A stretch of 64,000 bases of DNA from Marinihelvus sp963695135 (lineage in GTDB: Bacteria > Pseudomonadota > Gammaproteobacteria > Xanthomonadales > SZUA-36): contig CAVOGA010000003.1 in NCBI GenBank assembly GCA_963695135.1, positions 682,001 to 746,000 of the forward strand, given 5' to 3'. The notes beneath the pieces were generated by a model that saw nothing but the letters and a program-made list of their open reading frames with translations, was not told the origin of the DNA and ran no database searches. Below are positions 52,872 through 61,990 of the stretch, one piece after another (positions within the stretch are counted from its first letter, which is position 1; every line of letters starts with the position of its first letter). Made by a program: the position numbers and the translations under genes.

Positions 52872-53426
52872 GTGACGGGTAGCACGCCCAACGAGGCGGT
52901 AAGCAGCGCGGTCCGCCTCTGGGTCGAGACGCTGATCGTGGGTCTTAACCTGTGCCCCTTCGCCGGACGCGAGGTCCGGCGGCGCAGCGTGCGTTACGTG
53001 GTCAGCGACGCGACTTCGGAGGACGAACTCCTCGAGGCCCTGTTCGACGAGTTCAGCCACCTCGACCGAAACCCCGAGACCGAGACCACCCTGCTGATCC
53101 ACCCGCAGGTGCTGACTGCTTTCCCGGCCTATAACCAGTTCCTCGACAAGGCGGACGCCCTCCTCGCCGGGGCCGGCCTGGAAGGCATCTACCAGGTCGC
53201 CAGCTTCCACCCCGATTACCGTTTTGCCGGCACCGCTGCGGACGATGCGGAAAACTACACCAACCGCTCTCCCTACCCCCTCCTCCACCTGCTCCGCGAA
53301 TCCAGCGTCGAGCGCGCGGCCGCCGGCGCCGACGTCGACGCCATTCCGGAGCGTAATATTGAGCTGATGAACAAGATGGGGACCGAGCAGCTGCGGGAAC
53401 TGCTGGGTAAATGCCGGGTTGAGTAG
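52872..53426 (+). CDS. DUF1415 family protein
   Basis: The 184-residue cytoplasmic protein matches DUF1415: VRLWVETLIVGLNLCPFAGRE near the start, TTLLIHPQVL, IYQVASFHPDYRFAGT and YTNRSPYPLLHLLRESSVERA. Function is not known. The GTG start at 52872 follows the amidohydrolase stop by 6 bases, so it is probably in the same transcript. Confidence 0.9.
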   Translation: MTGSTPNEAVSSAVRLWVETLIVGLNLCPFAGREVRRRSVRYVVSDATSEDELLEALFDEFSHLDRNPETETTLLIHPQVLTAFPAYNQFLDKADALLAGAGLEGIYQVASFHPDYRFAGTAADDAENYTNRSPYPLLHLLRESSVERAAAGADVDAIPERNIELMNKMGTEQLRELLGKCRVE

Positions 53427-53550
53427 CTCCACAATCGCAGGAGGGGCGGTTGGATACCCCCTTCCATGCACAGAGACGAAGCTGCGTGCGGATGGTCAAG
53501 CCGTCCGCGACAGGCTAAGGTTTCAAGGCGCCGTTCAACGAGGACAACGC

Positions 53551-53811
53551 ATGGATCAGACCACGAATCGCGCCGCTTACTGGCGGGCCAATCTGCGGCT
53601 TCTCGGCGCATGCCTGCTGGTCTGGATGACCGTGTCCTTCGGATTCGGCATCATCCTGCGCGAAACGCTGGACCAGTTCCGCCTGGGCGGCTATCCCCTG
53701 GGCTTCTGGTTCGCCACCCAGGGCAGCATCTATCTGTTCGTGGCGCTGATTTTTTTCTATGCCTGGCGCATGAATCGACTCGACAAGGCCTTTGGCGTGC
53801 AGGAAGACTGA
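53551..53811 (+). CDS. DUF4212 small subunit of a sodium:solute symporter
   Basis: An 86-residue protein with two membrane helices (LRLLGACLLVWMTVSFGFGIIL and TQGSIYLFVALIFFYAW). It matches the DUF4212 partner found next to VC_2705-type symporters. GAGGA precedes ATG 53551. The symporter ATG lies 7 bases after its stop, so they are cotranscribed. Confidence 0.9.
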   Translation: MDQTTNRAAYWRANLRLLGACLLVWMTVSFGFGIILRETLDQFRLGGYPLGFWFATQGSIYLFVALIFFYAWRMNRLDKAFGVQED

Positions 53812-53818
53812 CCGCGCC

Positions 53819-55600
53819 ATGGACCTGCAAACCCTGACCTACCTGGTGGTCGGCGCCAGCTTCGCGCTGTATGTCGGCATTGCCGTGTGGACCCGGGCAT
53901 CCAGCACCGGCGAGTTTTACGTGGCCGGCGCCCACGTGCACCCGGTGGCCAACGGCATGGCCACGGCGGCTGACTGGATGTCCGCTGCCTCGTTTATTTC
54001 CATGGCCGGCCTGATCGCCTTTCTGGGCTACGACGCCTCGGTCTATCTCATGGGGTGGACCGGGGGCTATGTCCTGCTGGCCCTGCTGCTGGCGCCTTAC
54101 CTGCGCAAATACGGCAAGTTCACGGTGCCCGAATTTATCGGTGACCGTTACTACTCCAAAGCCGCGCGGCTGGTGGCGGTGGTGTGCCTGGTGATCGCCT
54201 CCATCACCTATGTCATCGGCCAGATGAAGGGGATCGGTGTCGCCTTTGGCCGCTTCCTGGAGGTGGAGTTCGAGACCGGCGTGATGATCGGCATGAGCAT
54301 CGTCTTTTTCTACGCGGTCCTGGGCGGCATGAAAGGCATTACCTACACCCAGATCGCCCAGTACTGTGTGCTGATTTTCGCCTACACCGTGCCCGCGGTC
54401 TTTATCTCGCTGAACCTGACCGGCAACCCGTTTCCCCAGCTTGGCCTCGGCGCCGCCATGAATGACGGATCCGGGGTGTATCTGCTGGACAGGCTCGATT
54501 CGGTCATCACGGATCTTGGTTTTGCCGCCTTCACCGATCAGAAAGGCAGTACGCTGAATATTGTCCTGCTGACCGCCTCCCTGATGATTGGCACGGCGGG
54601 GCTGCCGCACGTCATCGTACGGTTTTTCACCGTACCGAAGGTTTCAGACGCGCGTATATCTGCCGGTTGGGCGCTGGTATTTATCGCCATTCTCTACACC
54701 ACCGCGCCGGCGGTCGGCGCCATGGCGCGCCTCAACCTCGTGGACACGATACAGACCGGCGAGGTCGGCAGCACCGGGGGCAACCTGGTGTACGAGTCGC
54801 GCCCCAACTGGTTCCGCACCTGGGAAGCTACCGGCCTGCTCGCGTTTGAGGATAAAAACGGCGACGGCCGGATCCAGTACTACAACGACCAGAACCCTGA
54901 ATTTGCCGAACAGGCCCGGGCCTATGGCTGGGCGGGCAACGAGATGGTCACGGTCGACCGGGACATCATGGTGCTGGCCAATCCGGAAATTGCCGGCCTG
55001 CCCAACTGGGTCATCGCGCTGGTCGCCGCCGGCGGACTGGCGGCTGCCCTGTCGACGGCGGCAGGATTATTGCTCGCCATCGCCTCGGCGTTCTCACACG
55101 ACCTGCTAAAAGGCATGCTGATGCCGCGTATCACGGAAAAACAGGAACTGCTCGCCAGCCGCCTGGCCATGGCCGGGGCCGTGCTGGTTGCGGGCCTCCT
55201 GGGCCTGAATCCACCCGGTTTTGCCGCGGAGGTGGTCGCACTGGCCTTCGGCCTGGCTGCCGCATCGTTGTTCCCGGCACTGATGATGGGCATCTTTTAC
55301 CAGCGCATGAACCGTTATGGCGCCATCGCCGGCATGCTCGCGGGGCTCTTCTCAACCGTGCTGTATATTTTCTGGTTCAAGGGCTGGCTGTTTCTTCCCG
55401 GGACCGCGATGGCGCCCAATACACCCGACCACTGGCTGCTGGGCATATCGCCGGAAGCGTTCGGTTTTGTAGGGGCCATGCTGAATTTCACAACGGCCAT
55501 GGTGGTGTGCCACCTCACCGCCCCGCCCCCGGCATCCATCCAGGCACTGGTGGAAGACATCCGCGTGCCCATCGCCTCGAAAAGCCGGGCCGATCGTTAA
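53819..55600 (+). CDS. Sodium:solute symporter, acetate/monocarboxylate type (VC_2705-like)
   Basis: The 593-residue transporter has about 13 helices of the LeuT-like SSS family. STGEFYVAGAHVHPVANGMATAADWMSAASFI, GQMKGIGVAFGRFLEVEFE, SLMIGTAGLPHVIVRFFTVPKV and ALSTAAGLLLAIASAFSHDL match acetate permease-like symporters. A roughly 60-residue extramembrane insertion near residues 325-385 carries an EF-hand-like acidic loop (DKNGDGRIQYYND). It pairs with the upstream DUF4212 subunit. The transported solute is probably acetate or another short carboxylate. Confidence 0.9.
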   Translation: MDLQTLTYLVVGASFALYVGIAVWTRASSTGEFYVAGAHVHPVANGMATAADWMSAASFISMAGLIAFLGYDASVYLMGWTGGYVLLALLLAPYLRKYGKFTVPEFIGDRYYSKAARLVAVVCLVIASITYVIGQMKGIGVAFGRFLEVEFETGVMIGMSIVFFYAVLGGMKGITYTQIAQYCVLIFAYTVPAVFISLNLTGNPFPQLGLGAAMNDGSGVYLLDRLDSVITDLGFAAFTDQKGSTLNIVLLTASLMIGTAGLPHVIVRFFTVPKVSDARISAGWALVFIAILYTTAPAVGAMARLNLVDTIQTGEVGSTGGNLVYESRPNWFRTWEATGLLAFEDKNGDGRIQYYNDQNPEFAEQARAYGWAGNEMVTVDRDIMVLANPEIAGLPNWVIALVAAGGLAAALSTAAGLLLAIASAFSHDLLKGMLMPRITEKQELLASRLAMAGAVLVAGLLGLNPPGFAAEVVALAFGLAAASLFPALMMGIFYQRMNRYGAIAGMLAGLFSTVLYIFWFKGWLFLPGTAMAPNTPDHWLLGISPEAFGFVGAMLNFTTAMVVCHLTAPPPASIQALVEDIRVPIASKSRADR

Positions 55601-56758
55601 TTAGCCCAGCGCAACATCCAGGTCAGCAATCAGGTCGTCGAGGTCCTCGATCCCGACTGACAGACGGACAAGATCGTCGGTGATCCCTAAACGCGCGCGG
55701 TTTTCGGGGGGGACCGAGGCATGGGTCATGATCGCCGGGTGGTTCACCAGGCTTTCCACGCCGCCCAGGCTCTCCGCCAGGGAAAACAGCCGGGTCCGTT
55801 CCAGCATGGTTCTCGCCGCCTCGAAGCCGCCCTTGGGGACAAGACTGACAATGCCGCCGAAGCCCTGCATCTGGCGCGCGGCCAGCGCGTGCTGCGGGTG
55901 CGCCTCGAGACCCGGGTAGATGACCTTTGCGATGCGGTCATCGGCCTCCAGCCAGCGGGCGATGGCACCGGCATTTTCGCAATGGGCCTTCATGCGCAGG
56001 TGCAGCGTCTTCAGGCCGCGCAGGGCCAGGAAGCTGTCGAAGGGACCCTGGATGGCGCCGGTGGAGTTGAGCAGGAACCACAGCTTTTCCGCCAGTTCCG
56101 CCTCGCGTACCACGGCGATGCCGCCGATCATGTCCGAATGGCCGTTCAGGTACTTGGTGGCCGAGTGAATGACGATGTCCGCGCCCAGGGCCAGCGGCTG
56201 CTGCAGCATGGGCGAGGCGAAGGTATTGTCCACCACCAGCAGCGCGCCATGTTCGCGGGCCACGGCGGCGACCGCCTCGATGTCGACAAGTTTCAGCATC
56301 GGGTTGGTCGGCGTCTCGACCCAGATCATTTTCGTTTCGGGCGTCAGCGCTGCACGCAGCCGGTCAACATCGTCCAGGGCTTCGAAGCTGAACCTCAGGC
56401 CGGCGCTGCGTTCCCGCACCCGGTGAAAGAGCCGGAAGCTGCCGCCGTACAAATCGTCCATGGCCACCACGTGGTCGCCGGAATCGAGCAGCTCCAGAAC
56501 GGTGCTGATGGCCGCCATGCCGGACGCGAAGGCAAAGCCCCGGGCGCCGCCTTCCAGGTCCGCGATGCAGTCCTCGTAGGCCTGCCGGGTGGGGTTATGG
56601 CTGCGCGAATACTCCCAGCCCTGGTGCTCGCCGGGACTGGACTGCACGTAGGTGCTGGTGGCGTAAATGGGCGTCATGATGGCGCCCGTTGACGGGTCCG
56701 GTGCCTGGCCCGCGTGGATGGCGCGGGTGCCGAGGCCCTGTTTGCGGTCGTGGCTCAT
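55601..56758 (-). CDS. Cystathionine gamma-lyase/synthase-like PLP enzyme
   Basis: The 385-residue Cys/Met-metabolism enzyme has the PLP lysine in IHSATKYLNGHSDMIGG. TSTYVQSSPGEHQGWEYSRSHNPTR, ASGMAAISTVLELLDSGDHVV, WVETPTNPMLKLVDIEA and SLGGVESLVNHPAIMTHAS support the family. It is downstream of a cystathionine beta-synthase gene, so gamma-lyase in reverse transsulfuration is favoured over gamma-synthase; sequence alone cannot decide. Confidence 0.88.
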   Translation of the reverse strand: MSHDRKQGLGTRAIHAGQAPDPSTGAIMTPIYATSTYVQSSPGEHQGWEYSRSHNPTRQAYEDCIADLEGGARGFAFASGMAAISTVLELLDSGDHVVAMDDLYGGSFRLFHRVRERSAGLRFSFEALDDVDRLRAALTPETKMIWVETPTNPMLKLVDIEAVAAVAREHGALLVVDNTFASPMLQQPLALGADIVIHSATKYLNGHSDMIGGIAVVREAELAEKLWFLLNSTGAIQGPFDSFLALRGLKTLHLRMKAHCENAGAIARWLEADDRIAKVIYPGLEAHPQHALAARQMQGFGGIVSLVPKGGFEAARTMLERTRLFSLAESLGGVESLVNHPAIMTHASVPPENRARLGITDDLVRLSVGIEDLDDLIADLDVALG

Positions 56759-56810
56759 GCAAAATTCCTGTTGTGGGTTAACAGCGGCTTGCTAATCAGG
56801 TCGCTGAAGA

Positions 56811-58185
56811 TCAGGCGTCAGCGCGGCGGCGCAGGTGATGCACCAGGTCGACCCGGGTAATCAGGCCCAGAAAAGCGTCGCCGTCTTTCACGATGGCCAC
56901 GTAATCCTTGTCGAAGATCGGCATAAGCGCTTCGAGTTCGTCATCAACCTGCACGGAATGCAGGTCGGTAACCATCGCATCGCGCACCGGTTCATTAAAA
57001 CGCTCGCTGTCGCCGACCACGGCCAGCAACAGGTCGGACTCATCGAGGATGCCGACAATGTGGTCATTCTCGATCACCGGCAGCTGGGATACGTCGTAAA
57101 GTTTCATGCGCGTATAGGCGTTGGCCAGGGGCTCGTCCGGGTTGACGGTCACCGTGTCGTGGGTGCTGTAGGGCCGTGCGATCAGGTCCCGCAGGTCGCC
57201 GTGTTGTTCCCGCTCCAGGAAGCCGTGATCGCGCATCCAGAAGTCGTTGTACATTTTTGACAGGTAGCGGTTGCCGGTGTCACAGGCAAAGGTCAGCACG
57301 CGCTTCGGCTCGGTTTGTTCCCGGCAATAGCGCAGGGCCGCGGCCATCAGGGTCCCGGAAGACGAGCCGCCGAGTATGCCCTCGCGGCGCAACAGTTCCC
57401 GCCCCGTGTGCATGCTCTCCCGGTCGCTGATCGCATAGGCCTTCGTGACCCGCGTAAAGTCGCTGATCGTGGGCAGAAAGTCTTCGCCAATGCCCTCCAC
57501 CAGCCAGGAACTGCTCTTTTCAGACAGGTTGCCCTCGTTGATGTACTCGGCAAGGATCGAGCCCTACCGGGTCCGCCAGGATCAGTTCCAGGTCCGGTGC
57601 GACCCGGGCAAAATAGTTGGACAGGCCGGTGACCGTGCCGCTGGAGCCCACGCCCAGCACGATGGCGTCCAGGTCCTCGCCCATCTGCCGCCAGATTTCC
57701 GGGCCGGTGACTTCCTCGTGCGCCTTCGGGTTGGACGGGTTACCGAACTGGTTGATGAAAAACGCGCCTTCGATTTCGCCGGCCAGGCGTTTGGCATAGT
57801 CCTGGTAGTACTCCGGATGACCCTTGGCGACATCGGACCGGGTCAGCACCACCTCGGCGCCCATGGCCTTGAGGTTGGAAATTTTCTCACGGCTCATCTT
57901 GTCCGGAATAACCAGCACCAGCCGGTAGCCTTTCTGGGCCGCGACCAGGGCCAGGCCCAGCCCCGTGTTGCCCGCCGTGCCCTCGACAATCGTTGCACCC
58001 GGTTTGAGAGCGCCGGACGCCTCGGCGTCCTCGATCATTTTCAGACCAATACGGTCCTTGATCGAACCGCCGGGATTCTGGCTTTCCAGCTTGATGAACA
58101 GGTCGCAAGGGCCCGTGTCGAAATTGCTGACGCGAATAACTGGGGTCTCACCAATAAGGTCGAGGATGCTGTCCTTGATGGGCAT
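56811..58185 (-). CDS. cbs: Cystathionine beta-synthase with C-terminal CBS pair, one frameshift
   Basis: This fold-type II PLP enzyme condenses serine and homocysteine. The PLP lysine is in QNPGGSIKDRIG, the phosphate loop in TAGNTGLG, and VLGVGSSGTVTGLSNY follows. The C-terminal 110 residues are a tandem CBS domain (PYSTHDTVTVNPDEPLANAY... VTDLHSVQVDDELEALM...GLITRVDLVHHL). One extra base at 57562-57564 shifts the frame after ADPVG; SILAEYINEGN continues. Corrected length is about 457. ATG 58185 has GGTGAT 5 bases upstream. Confidence 0.9.
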
Positions 58186-58248
58186 GGAATCACCGTCCGG
58201 ATCGAAGTGCACGCATTATATCGCCCGCCGCATCGGTGGGCGCCATAA

Positions 58249-58276
58249 AAAACGGCCGGACAATGCCGGCCGTTTT
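58249..58276 (-). terminator. Strong intrinsic terminator after ydcH
   Basis: AAAACGGCCGG (58249-58259) and CCGGCCGTTTT (58266-58276) make a perfect 11-bp stem with a 6-base loop. On the minus strand the stem is followed by six Ts in a row, a classical rho-independent terminator that would end ydcH before the cbs gene. Confidence 0.85.
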
Positions 58277-58297
58277 CGCGGGTTACTGGCGGAACGG

Positions 58298-58513
58298 TCA
58301 GTCGGACCCGGAACCCAGGATCCTCGCCAATTGGTCCTTGGCAAGAAGCTTTTTCTTCTTGAGCTGCACCAGGGTGACATCGTCCATGGGCTCGTCGCCC
58401 TCTTCCGCCGCAGTCACCTGCTTGTCGAGCATCTGGTGACGGTTGTAGATCGCGCGAAACTCGTCGCTGTTTTCCAGCATTTCCTGTACTTGGTCCTGGC
58501 GGTGTTCAAACAT
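58298..58513 (-). CDS. YdcH family small protein (DUF465)
   Basis: The 71-residue helical hairpin protein matches DUF465: EFRAIYNRHQMLDKQV then LVQLKKKKLLAKDQLARIL. Role unknown. The ribosome site AAGGAGG lies a few bases before ATG 58513. A terminator follows it immediately. Confidence 0.93.
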   Translation of the reverse strand: MFEHRQDQVQEMLENSDEFRAIYNRHQMLDKQVTAAEEGDEPMDDVTLVQLKKKKLLAKDQLARILGSGSD

Positions 58514-58820
58514 CTAGAGCCTCCTTCAGAGCCCCGTATAACGGACGCAAACATGCGGCGGCAAGCCGCAGCGGCCCGCGTGGGGTGTGGTTTCAGGTTT
58601 GAAGATTGAACGGAAGCGTTCGCGAGTCGTCAGGGCAGTCGTGAAGACCGACCGGCTCACGCGGTAATTCCGTTCTTGAAGTAGGAAGAAAACATAGGCT
58701 TTCCTGAACCCTACTCCAACCTTTACGGGGCTTCAAGTGATTTTGCCGCAGGGATAAAACCAGCTTCGTTTTTTAACGAATTTCTAATGAAAACAATACG
58801 AAAAGGTCCTGCACAGGGCC
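58514..58820. other. Gene-free interval upstream of ydcH
   Basis: This 307-base interval has a lower-GC right half. It contains a short inverted repeat TTCGTT-TTTT-AACGAA (58765-58780) and, at its right edge, a hairpin next to the stop of the OmpA-like gene. I see no gene or RNA of known family. Confidence 0.55.
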
Positions 58821-58822
58821 TT
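58803..58822 (-). terminator. Possible terminator of the OmpA-like operon
   Basis: A 9-bp stem with one mismatch and a 2-base loop overlaps the stop codon; on the minus strand it is followed by TTCG and a T-rich stretch. Weak but well placed. Confidence 0.35.
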
Positions 58823-59807
58823 AATCGCCATCCAGGAGAATCACATCGACACGCCGGTTCCTGGATTTGCCTTCCTCCGTTTCATTGCTGTCGATTGGGA
58901 AGTCCTCCCCCATGCCGACGGCCTGCAGGCGATCGGCAGCAACGCCAAGACTGATCAGCGCCGCCATCACCGAGTCCGCCCGCTGCTGGGACAGCTGCAG
59001 GTTGGCTTCCGCCGCGCCCGTGGCATCGGTGTGCCCCTCGATGCGGATCTGCTTGTCCGGCTCGGTCTGCAAGAGGTCAACCACCTCGACCAGGCTGGTC
59101 ATGGCCTCGTCCCGAAGCTCGGTCTCGCCGGTGTTGAACAGCACATCGCCCAGGGTGACCACCACGCCGCTCTCGGTTTCGCGCAGCTGCAGGTTTTCCA
59201 GCTGGCGCTTCAGGCTGTCCATTTGCGCAACCGCCAGTTCCGCCTCGCGCCGCGCCAGTTCCGCCTCCGAAGCCCTGGAATCGGCCAGCCGGCGCGCCTG
59301 CTCTGCTTCCTCGCGGGCCATTTCCGCGGCACGGGCCGCTTCAAGCTCTTGCTCGCGTGCTGCCTCGGCCTCGCGGCGGCGACGTTCGGCGTCTTCTTCC
59401 GAGGCGGCCATCATCATCCGCGCCTGGGCAGCCTCTTCCCGCGCCTGCGCGGTCTCCAGTTCGCTCGCGCGGATGCGCATGGCGTTGCGGTCATCCTCGA
59501 GTTGCCGGTAGCTGGTCTGCAGCTGCTCACGCTGGGCAATCGCGCGGGCAATCAGGATCTTCTTGTCCGCCATGTACACCAGGTGGTCGCGCTGGGCCTG
59601 CGTTGTGGCCTGCTCCGCCTGGCGCAGGGCGCGCTCCGCCTCGCTCACGGCCAGCGGCGCATAGCCGGCCAGCTGTTCATCGTCCTGCAACTGCTGCAGG
59701 GATGTACGGATGCGCTCCAGGGCGAGGTCCTTTTTCGGGGTGGACTGGCAAGCCGCGAGCAACAACACCGGCGCCAGCAGGATAAGGGTCCGCTGAAGCT
59801 TGCTCAT
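58821..59807 (-). CDS. DUF4398/OmpA-domain outer-membrane lipoprotein
   Basis: The 328-residue lipoprotein has a lipobox (LLAAC, cysteine at 20), a DUF4398-like helical region (LQDDEQLAGYAPLAVSEAERALRQAEQAT), a long charged coiled coil rich in Glu/Ala/Arg (about 105-215), then a C-terminal OmpA peptidoglycan-binding domain (VVTLGDVLFNTGETELRDEAM, IRIEGHTDATGAAEANLQLSQQRADSV, NRRVDVIL). It would tether the outer membrane to the cell wall. It overlaps the upstream DUF4398 lipoprotein gene by 4 bases. Confidence 0.88.
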   Translation of the reverse strand: MSKLQRTLILLAPVLLLAACQSTPKKDLALERIRTSLQQLQDDEQLAGYAPLAVSEAERALRQAEQATTQAQRDHLVYMADKKILIARAIAQREQLQTSYRQLEDDRNAMRIRASELETAQAREEAAQARMMMAASEEDAERRRREAEAAREQELEAARAAEMAREEAEQARRLADSRASEAELARREAELAVAQMDSLKRQLENLQLRETESGVVVTLGDVLFNTGETELRDEAMTSLVEVVDLLQTEPDKQIRIEGHTDATGAAEANLQLSQQRADSVMAALISLGVAADRLQAVGMGEDFPIDSNETEEGKSRNRRVDVILLDGD

Positions 59808-60172
59808 TGCAGGAACTCCTCGCCATAGGTTTTCACCAGCTCCTCGCGCAGGGCCTCGTTGGAGCGCTGCAGCTCATTGACCTTGCGTCGCTCGAGGGCG
59901 GCGCGGGATTTTTCAATGGCCAGGGTGGCGTTGATTTCAGACTCGTCGATTTTCATCAGGGCATCGTCATAGTCTTTTAGCGCCATGGCGGCTTTGGCCT
60001 GCTGCAGACGGTCCTGGGCGAAACGCAGCTCGGTCGGGGACAGCTCGTCAGCGCCGGCAGCTTGCGCTGCGGCAATCGAACGCTCGGCGACATCAAATAC
60101 GCCCGGATCCGGCGCCGTGGTGACACAGGCGGCAAGTCCTAGGCAGGCGATCAGCATGAACAATTTACGCAT
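59804..60172 (-). CDS. DUF4398 lipoprotein
   Basis: A 122-residue lipoprotein with lipobox (IACLGLAAC). The mature part is one DUF4398-type helical hairpin (ADELSPTELRFAQDRLQQAKAAMALKDYDDALMKI) followed by a short coiled coil, alike in plan to the first half of the downstream OmpA-domain protein. ATG 60172 gives the signal peptide; an in-frame extension upstream lacks one. Overlaps the next gene by 4 bases. Confidence 0.88.
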   Translation of the reverse strand: MRKLFMLIACLGLAACVTTAPDPGVFDVAERSIAAAQAAGADELSPTELRFAQDRLQQAKAAMALKDYDDALMKIDESEINATLAIEKSRAALERRKVNELQRSNEALREELVKTYGEEFLQ

Positions 60173-60267
60173 GGGCTTTAAAACTGGTGGCGACCAGCGG
60201 CAATTATGAAGCATGGGCGCGGTGTCGTGAACCGTTCTTCCCTCCAACAAGGCTCCGAGGGAGGGGA

Positions 60268-60954
60268 CTAGGGTGCATCCGGCTGGTTTTCCGGCAGCGC
60301 CAGGCGAAACGGCTCCAGCGCCCGGCAGTTCATGATCACCTGGCGGGTCAGCGGATAATCATCCAGGGGTACACCAAAACGGTCGGCATTGTAGGCCTGG
60401 GCGACGATGACAATGTCCGCCAGGCCGGGGCTATCACCGAAACAGAACGGCAAGCCGGGCTCGCCCGGTGCGCCGTAGCGGGCCTGCAGGCGCCGCTCCA
60501 CGGTCGCAAAACCCCGCTGCATCCACTCGAATACCCAGGCCGTACGCGCCGCCTCGTCCTCATCCAGGGTCCGCTCCAGGTACTGGAGCACGCGCAGATT
60601 ACACAGCGGATGCACATCGCAGGCGATGTCCAGCGCCAGCGCCCGGACCCAGGCCCGGTCTGCAGCCTGCTCCGGCAGCAGTGGCGGCTGCGGCTGGATC
60701 TCGTCGAGGTACTCGCAAATGGCCAGGGACTGGCTGAGCACCACGTCCCCCCACACCAGCACCGGGACCAGCCCGGCCGGATTCAGGGCACGGAAGCCCG
60801 GCTGGTGCTGCTCACCGCCCTCGCGAACCAGGTGAACGTCCGCGTATTTCCAGTCAATCTGCTTGAGATTCAGCGCGATGCGCACCCGGTAGGCAGCGGA
60901 ACTGCGCCAGTAACCGTGCAGGGTGGGGACGCCCGCCGGCGCCACGCGCCTCAC
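60268..60954 (-). CDS. maiA: Maleylacetoacetate isomerase (zeta-class GST)
   Basis: This 228-residue glutathione transferase isomerises maleylacetoacetate to fumarylacetoacetate in tyrosine catabolism. LHGYWRSSAAYRVRIALNLKQI with the SSAAYRVRI zeta signature, NPAGLVPVL, LSQSLAICEYLDE and the C-terminal PGLADIVIVAQAYNADRF are typical. ATG 60954 overlaps the fahA stop by 4 bases. Confidence 0.93.
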   Translation of the reverse strand: MRRVAPAGVPTLHGYWRSSAAYRVRIALNLKQIDWKYADVHLVREGGEQHQPGFRALNPAGLVPVLVWGDVVLSQSLAICEYLDEIQPQPPLLPEQAADRAWVRALALDIACDVHPLCNLRVLQYLERTLDEDEAARTAWVFEWMQRGFATVERRLQARYGAPGEPGLPFCFGDSPGLADIVIVAQAYNADRFGVPLDDYPLTRQVIMNCRALEPFRLALPENQPDAP

Positions 60955-61935
60955 CGCGCATACTGCTCGATCACCTGCTCGATACTGCCGAAGATGTTCT
61001 CATCGTCCTGGTTGAGCATTTCGATGCGAATCGAGTCGCCAAAGCTCATGAACGGGGTGGACGGTTTGCCGTCGGCGATGATTTCCAGCATGCGCTTCTC
61101 CGCCAGGCAGGACGCACCAAGCGCCGTGTCCTGGTTGGCAATGGTCCCGGAGCCGACGATGGTGCCCGCGACCAGGGGGCGGGTACGGGCCGCGTGGGCC
61201 ACCAGCTGGCCGAAGTTGAACTGCATATCCGTGCCCGCATCCGGGCTGCCGAACCATTCCCCGTTAAGGTAGCTGTGCAGGGGCAGGTGCAGCACGCTGT
61301 CCTGCCACGCATCGCCAAGCTCGTCCGGGGTGACCAGCACCGGCGACAGGGCCGAGCGCGGCTTGGACTGGAGAAAGCCGAAACCCTTGGCCAGTTCGCC
61401 GGGAATCAGGTTGCGCAGGCTCACATCGTTGACCAGGCCGATCAGCCGGATGTGCGCCGCTGCTTCCTCGGGACTGACGCCCATCGGCACATCATCGGTG
61501 ACCACGATCACCTCCGCCTCGAAGTCGATGCCGTGCGCCTCGCTCACCGCCTGCACCGGGTCACGCGGGCCCATGAAGCCGGCTGCCGTGGCCTGGTACA
61601 TGAGTGGATCCTCGTAAAAGGAGTCCGGCACCTCGGCGCCGCGCGCGCGACGCACGCGCTCCACGTGGGGCAGGTAAGCGCTGCCGTCGAGAAACTCGTA
61701 GGCGCGCGGCAAGGGCGCCGCCAGTGCATGCATGTCAAGTTCGCGGACATCCGTGCGCTTGCCCTTGGCAAGATCGTCGGACAGCGCCTGCAGCAGCGGC
61801 TGGTATTGTGTCCCAGTCATCCAGCGCCTGTTGCAGCGTGGGCACGATCTCCAGGGCGGAGACGTACTGGTCGAGTTCGCGGCTTACGACGATCAGCTGA
61901 CCATCACGGCCGTTCTTGAGGGAAGCGAGTTTCAT
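60951..61935 (-). CDS. Fumarylacetoacetate hydrolase-type enzyme, one frameshift
   Basis: This enzyme of the FAH superfamily ends tyrosine catabolism by giving fumarate and acetoacetate. MKLASLKNGRDGQLIVVSREL starts at ATG 61935. One extra base near 61804 breaks ALDDWDTI from QPLLQALSDDLAKGKR. Conserved metal-region segments are DFEAEVIVVTDDVPMG, IRLIGLVNDVSLR and GTIVGSGTIANQD. Corrected length is about 327, matching the bacterial two-domain FAH-like form rather than the 420-residue mammalian type. Confidence 0.92.
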
Positions 61936-61990
61936 GGATACGAGCCTGTCTTGAAAGTGGAAAGAATAAAGAAGGTGTTGGGTCGGTCGC

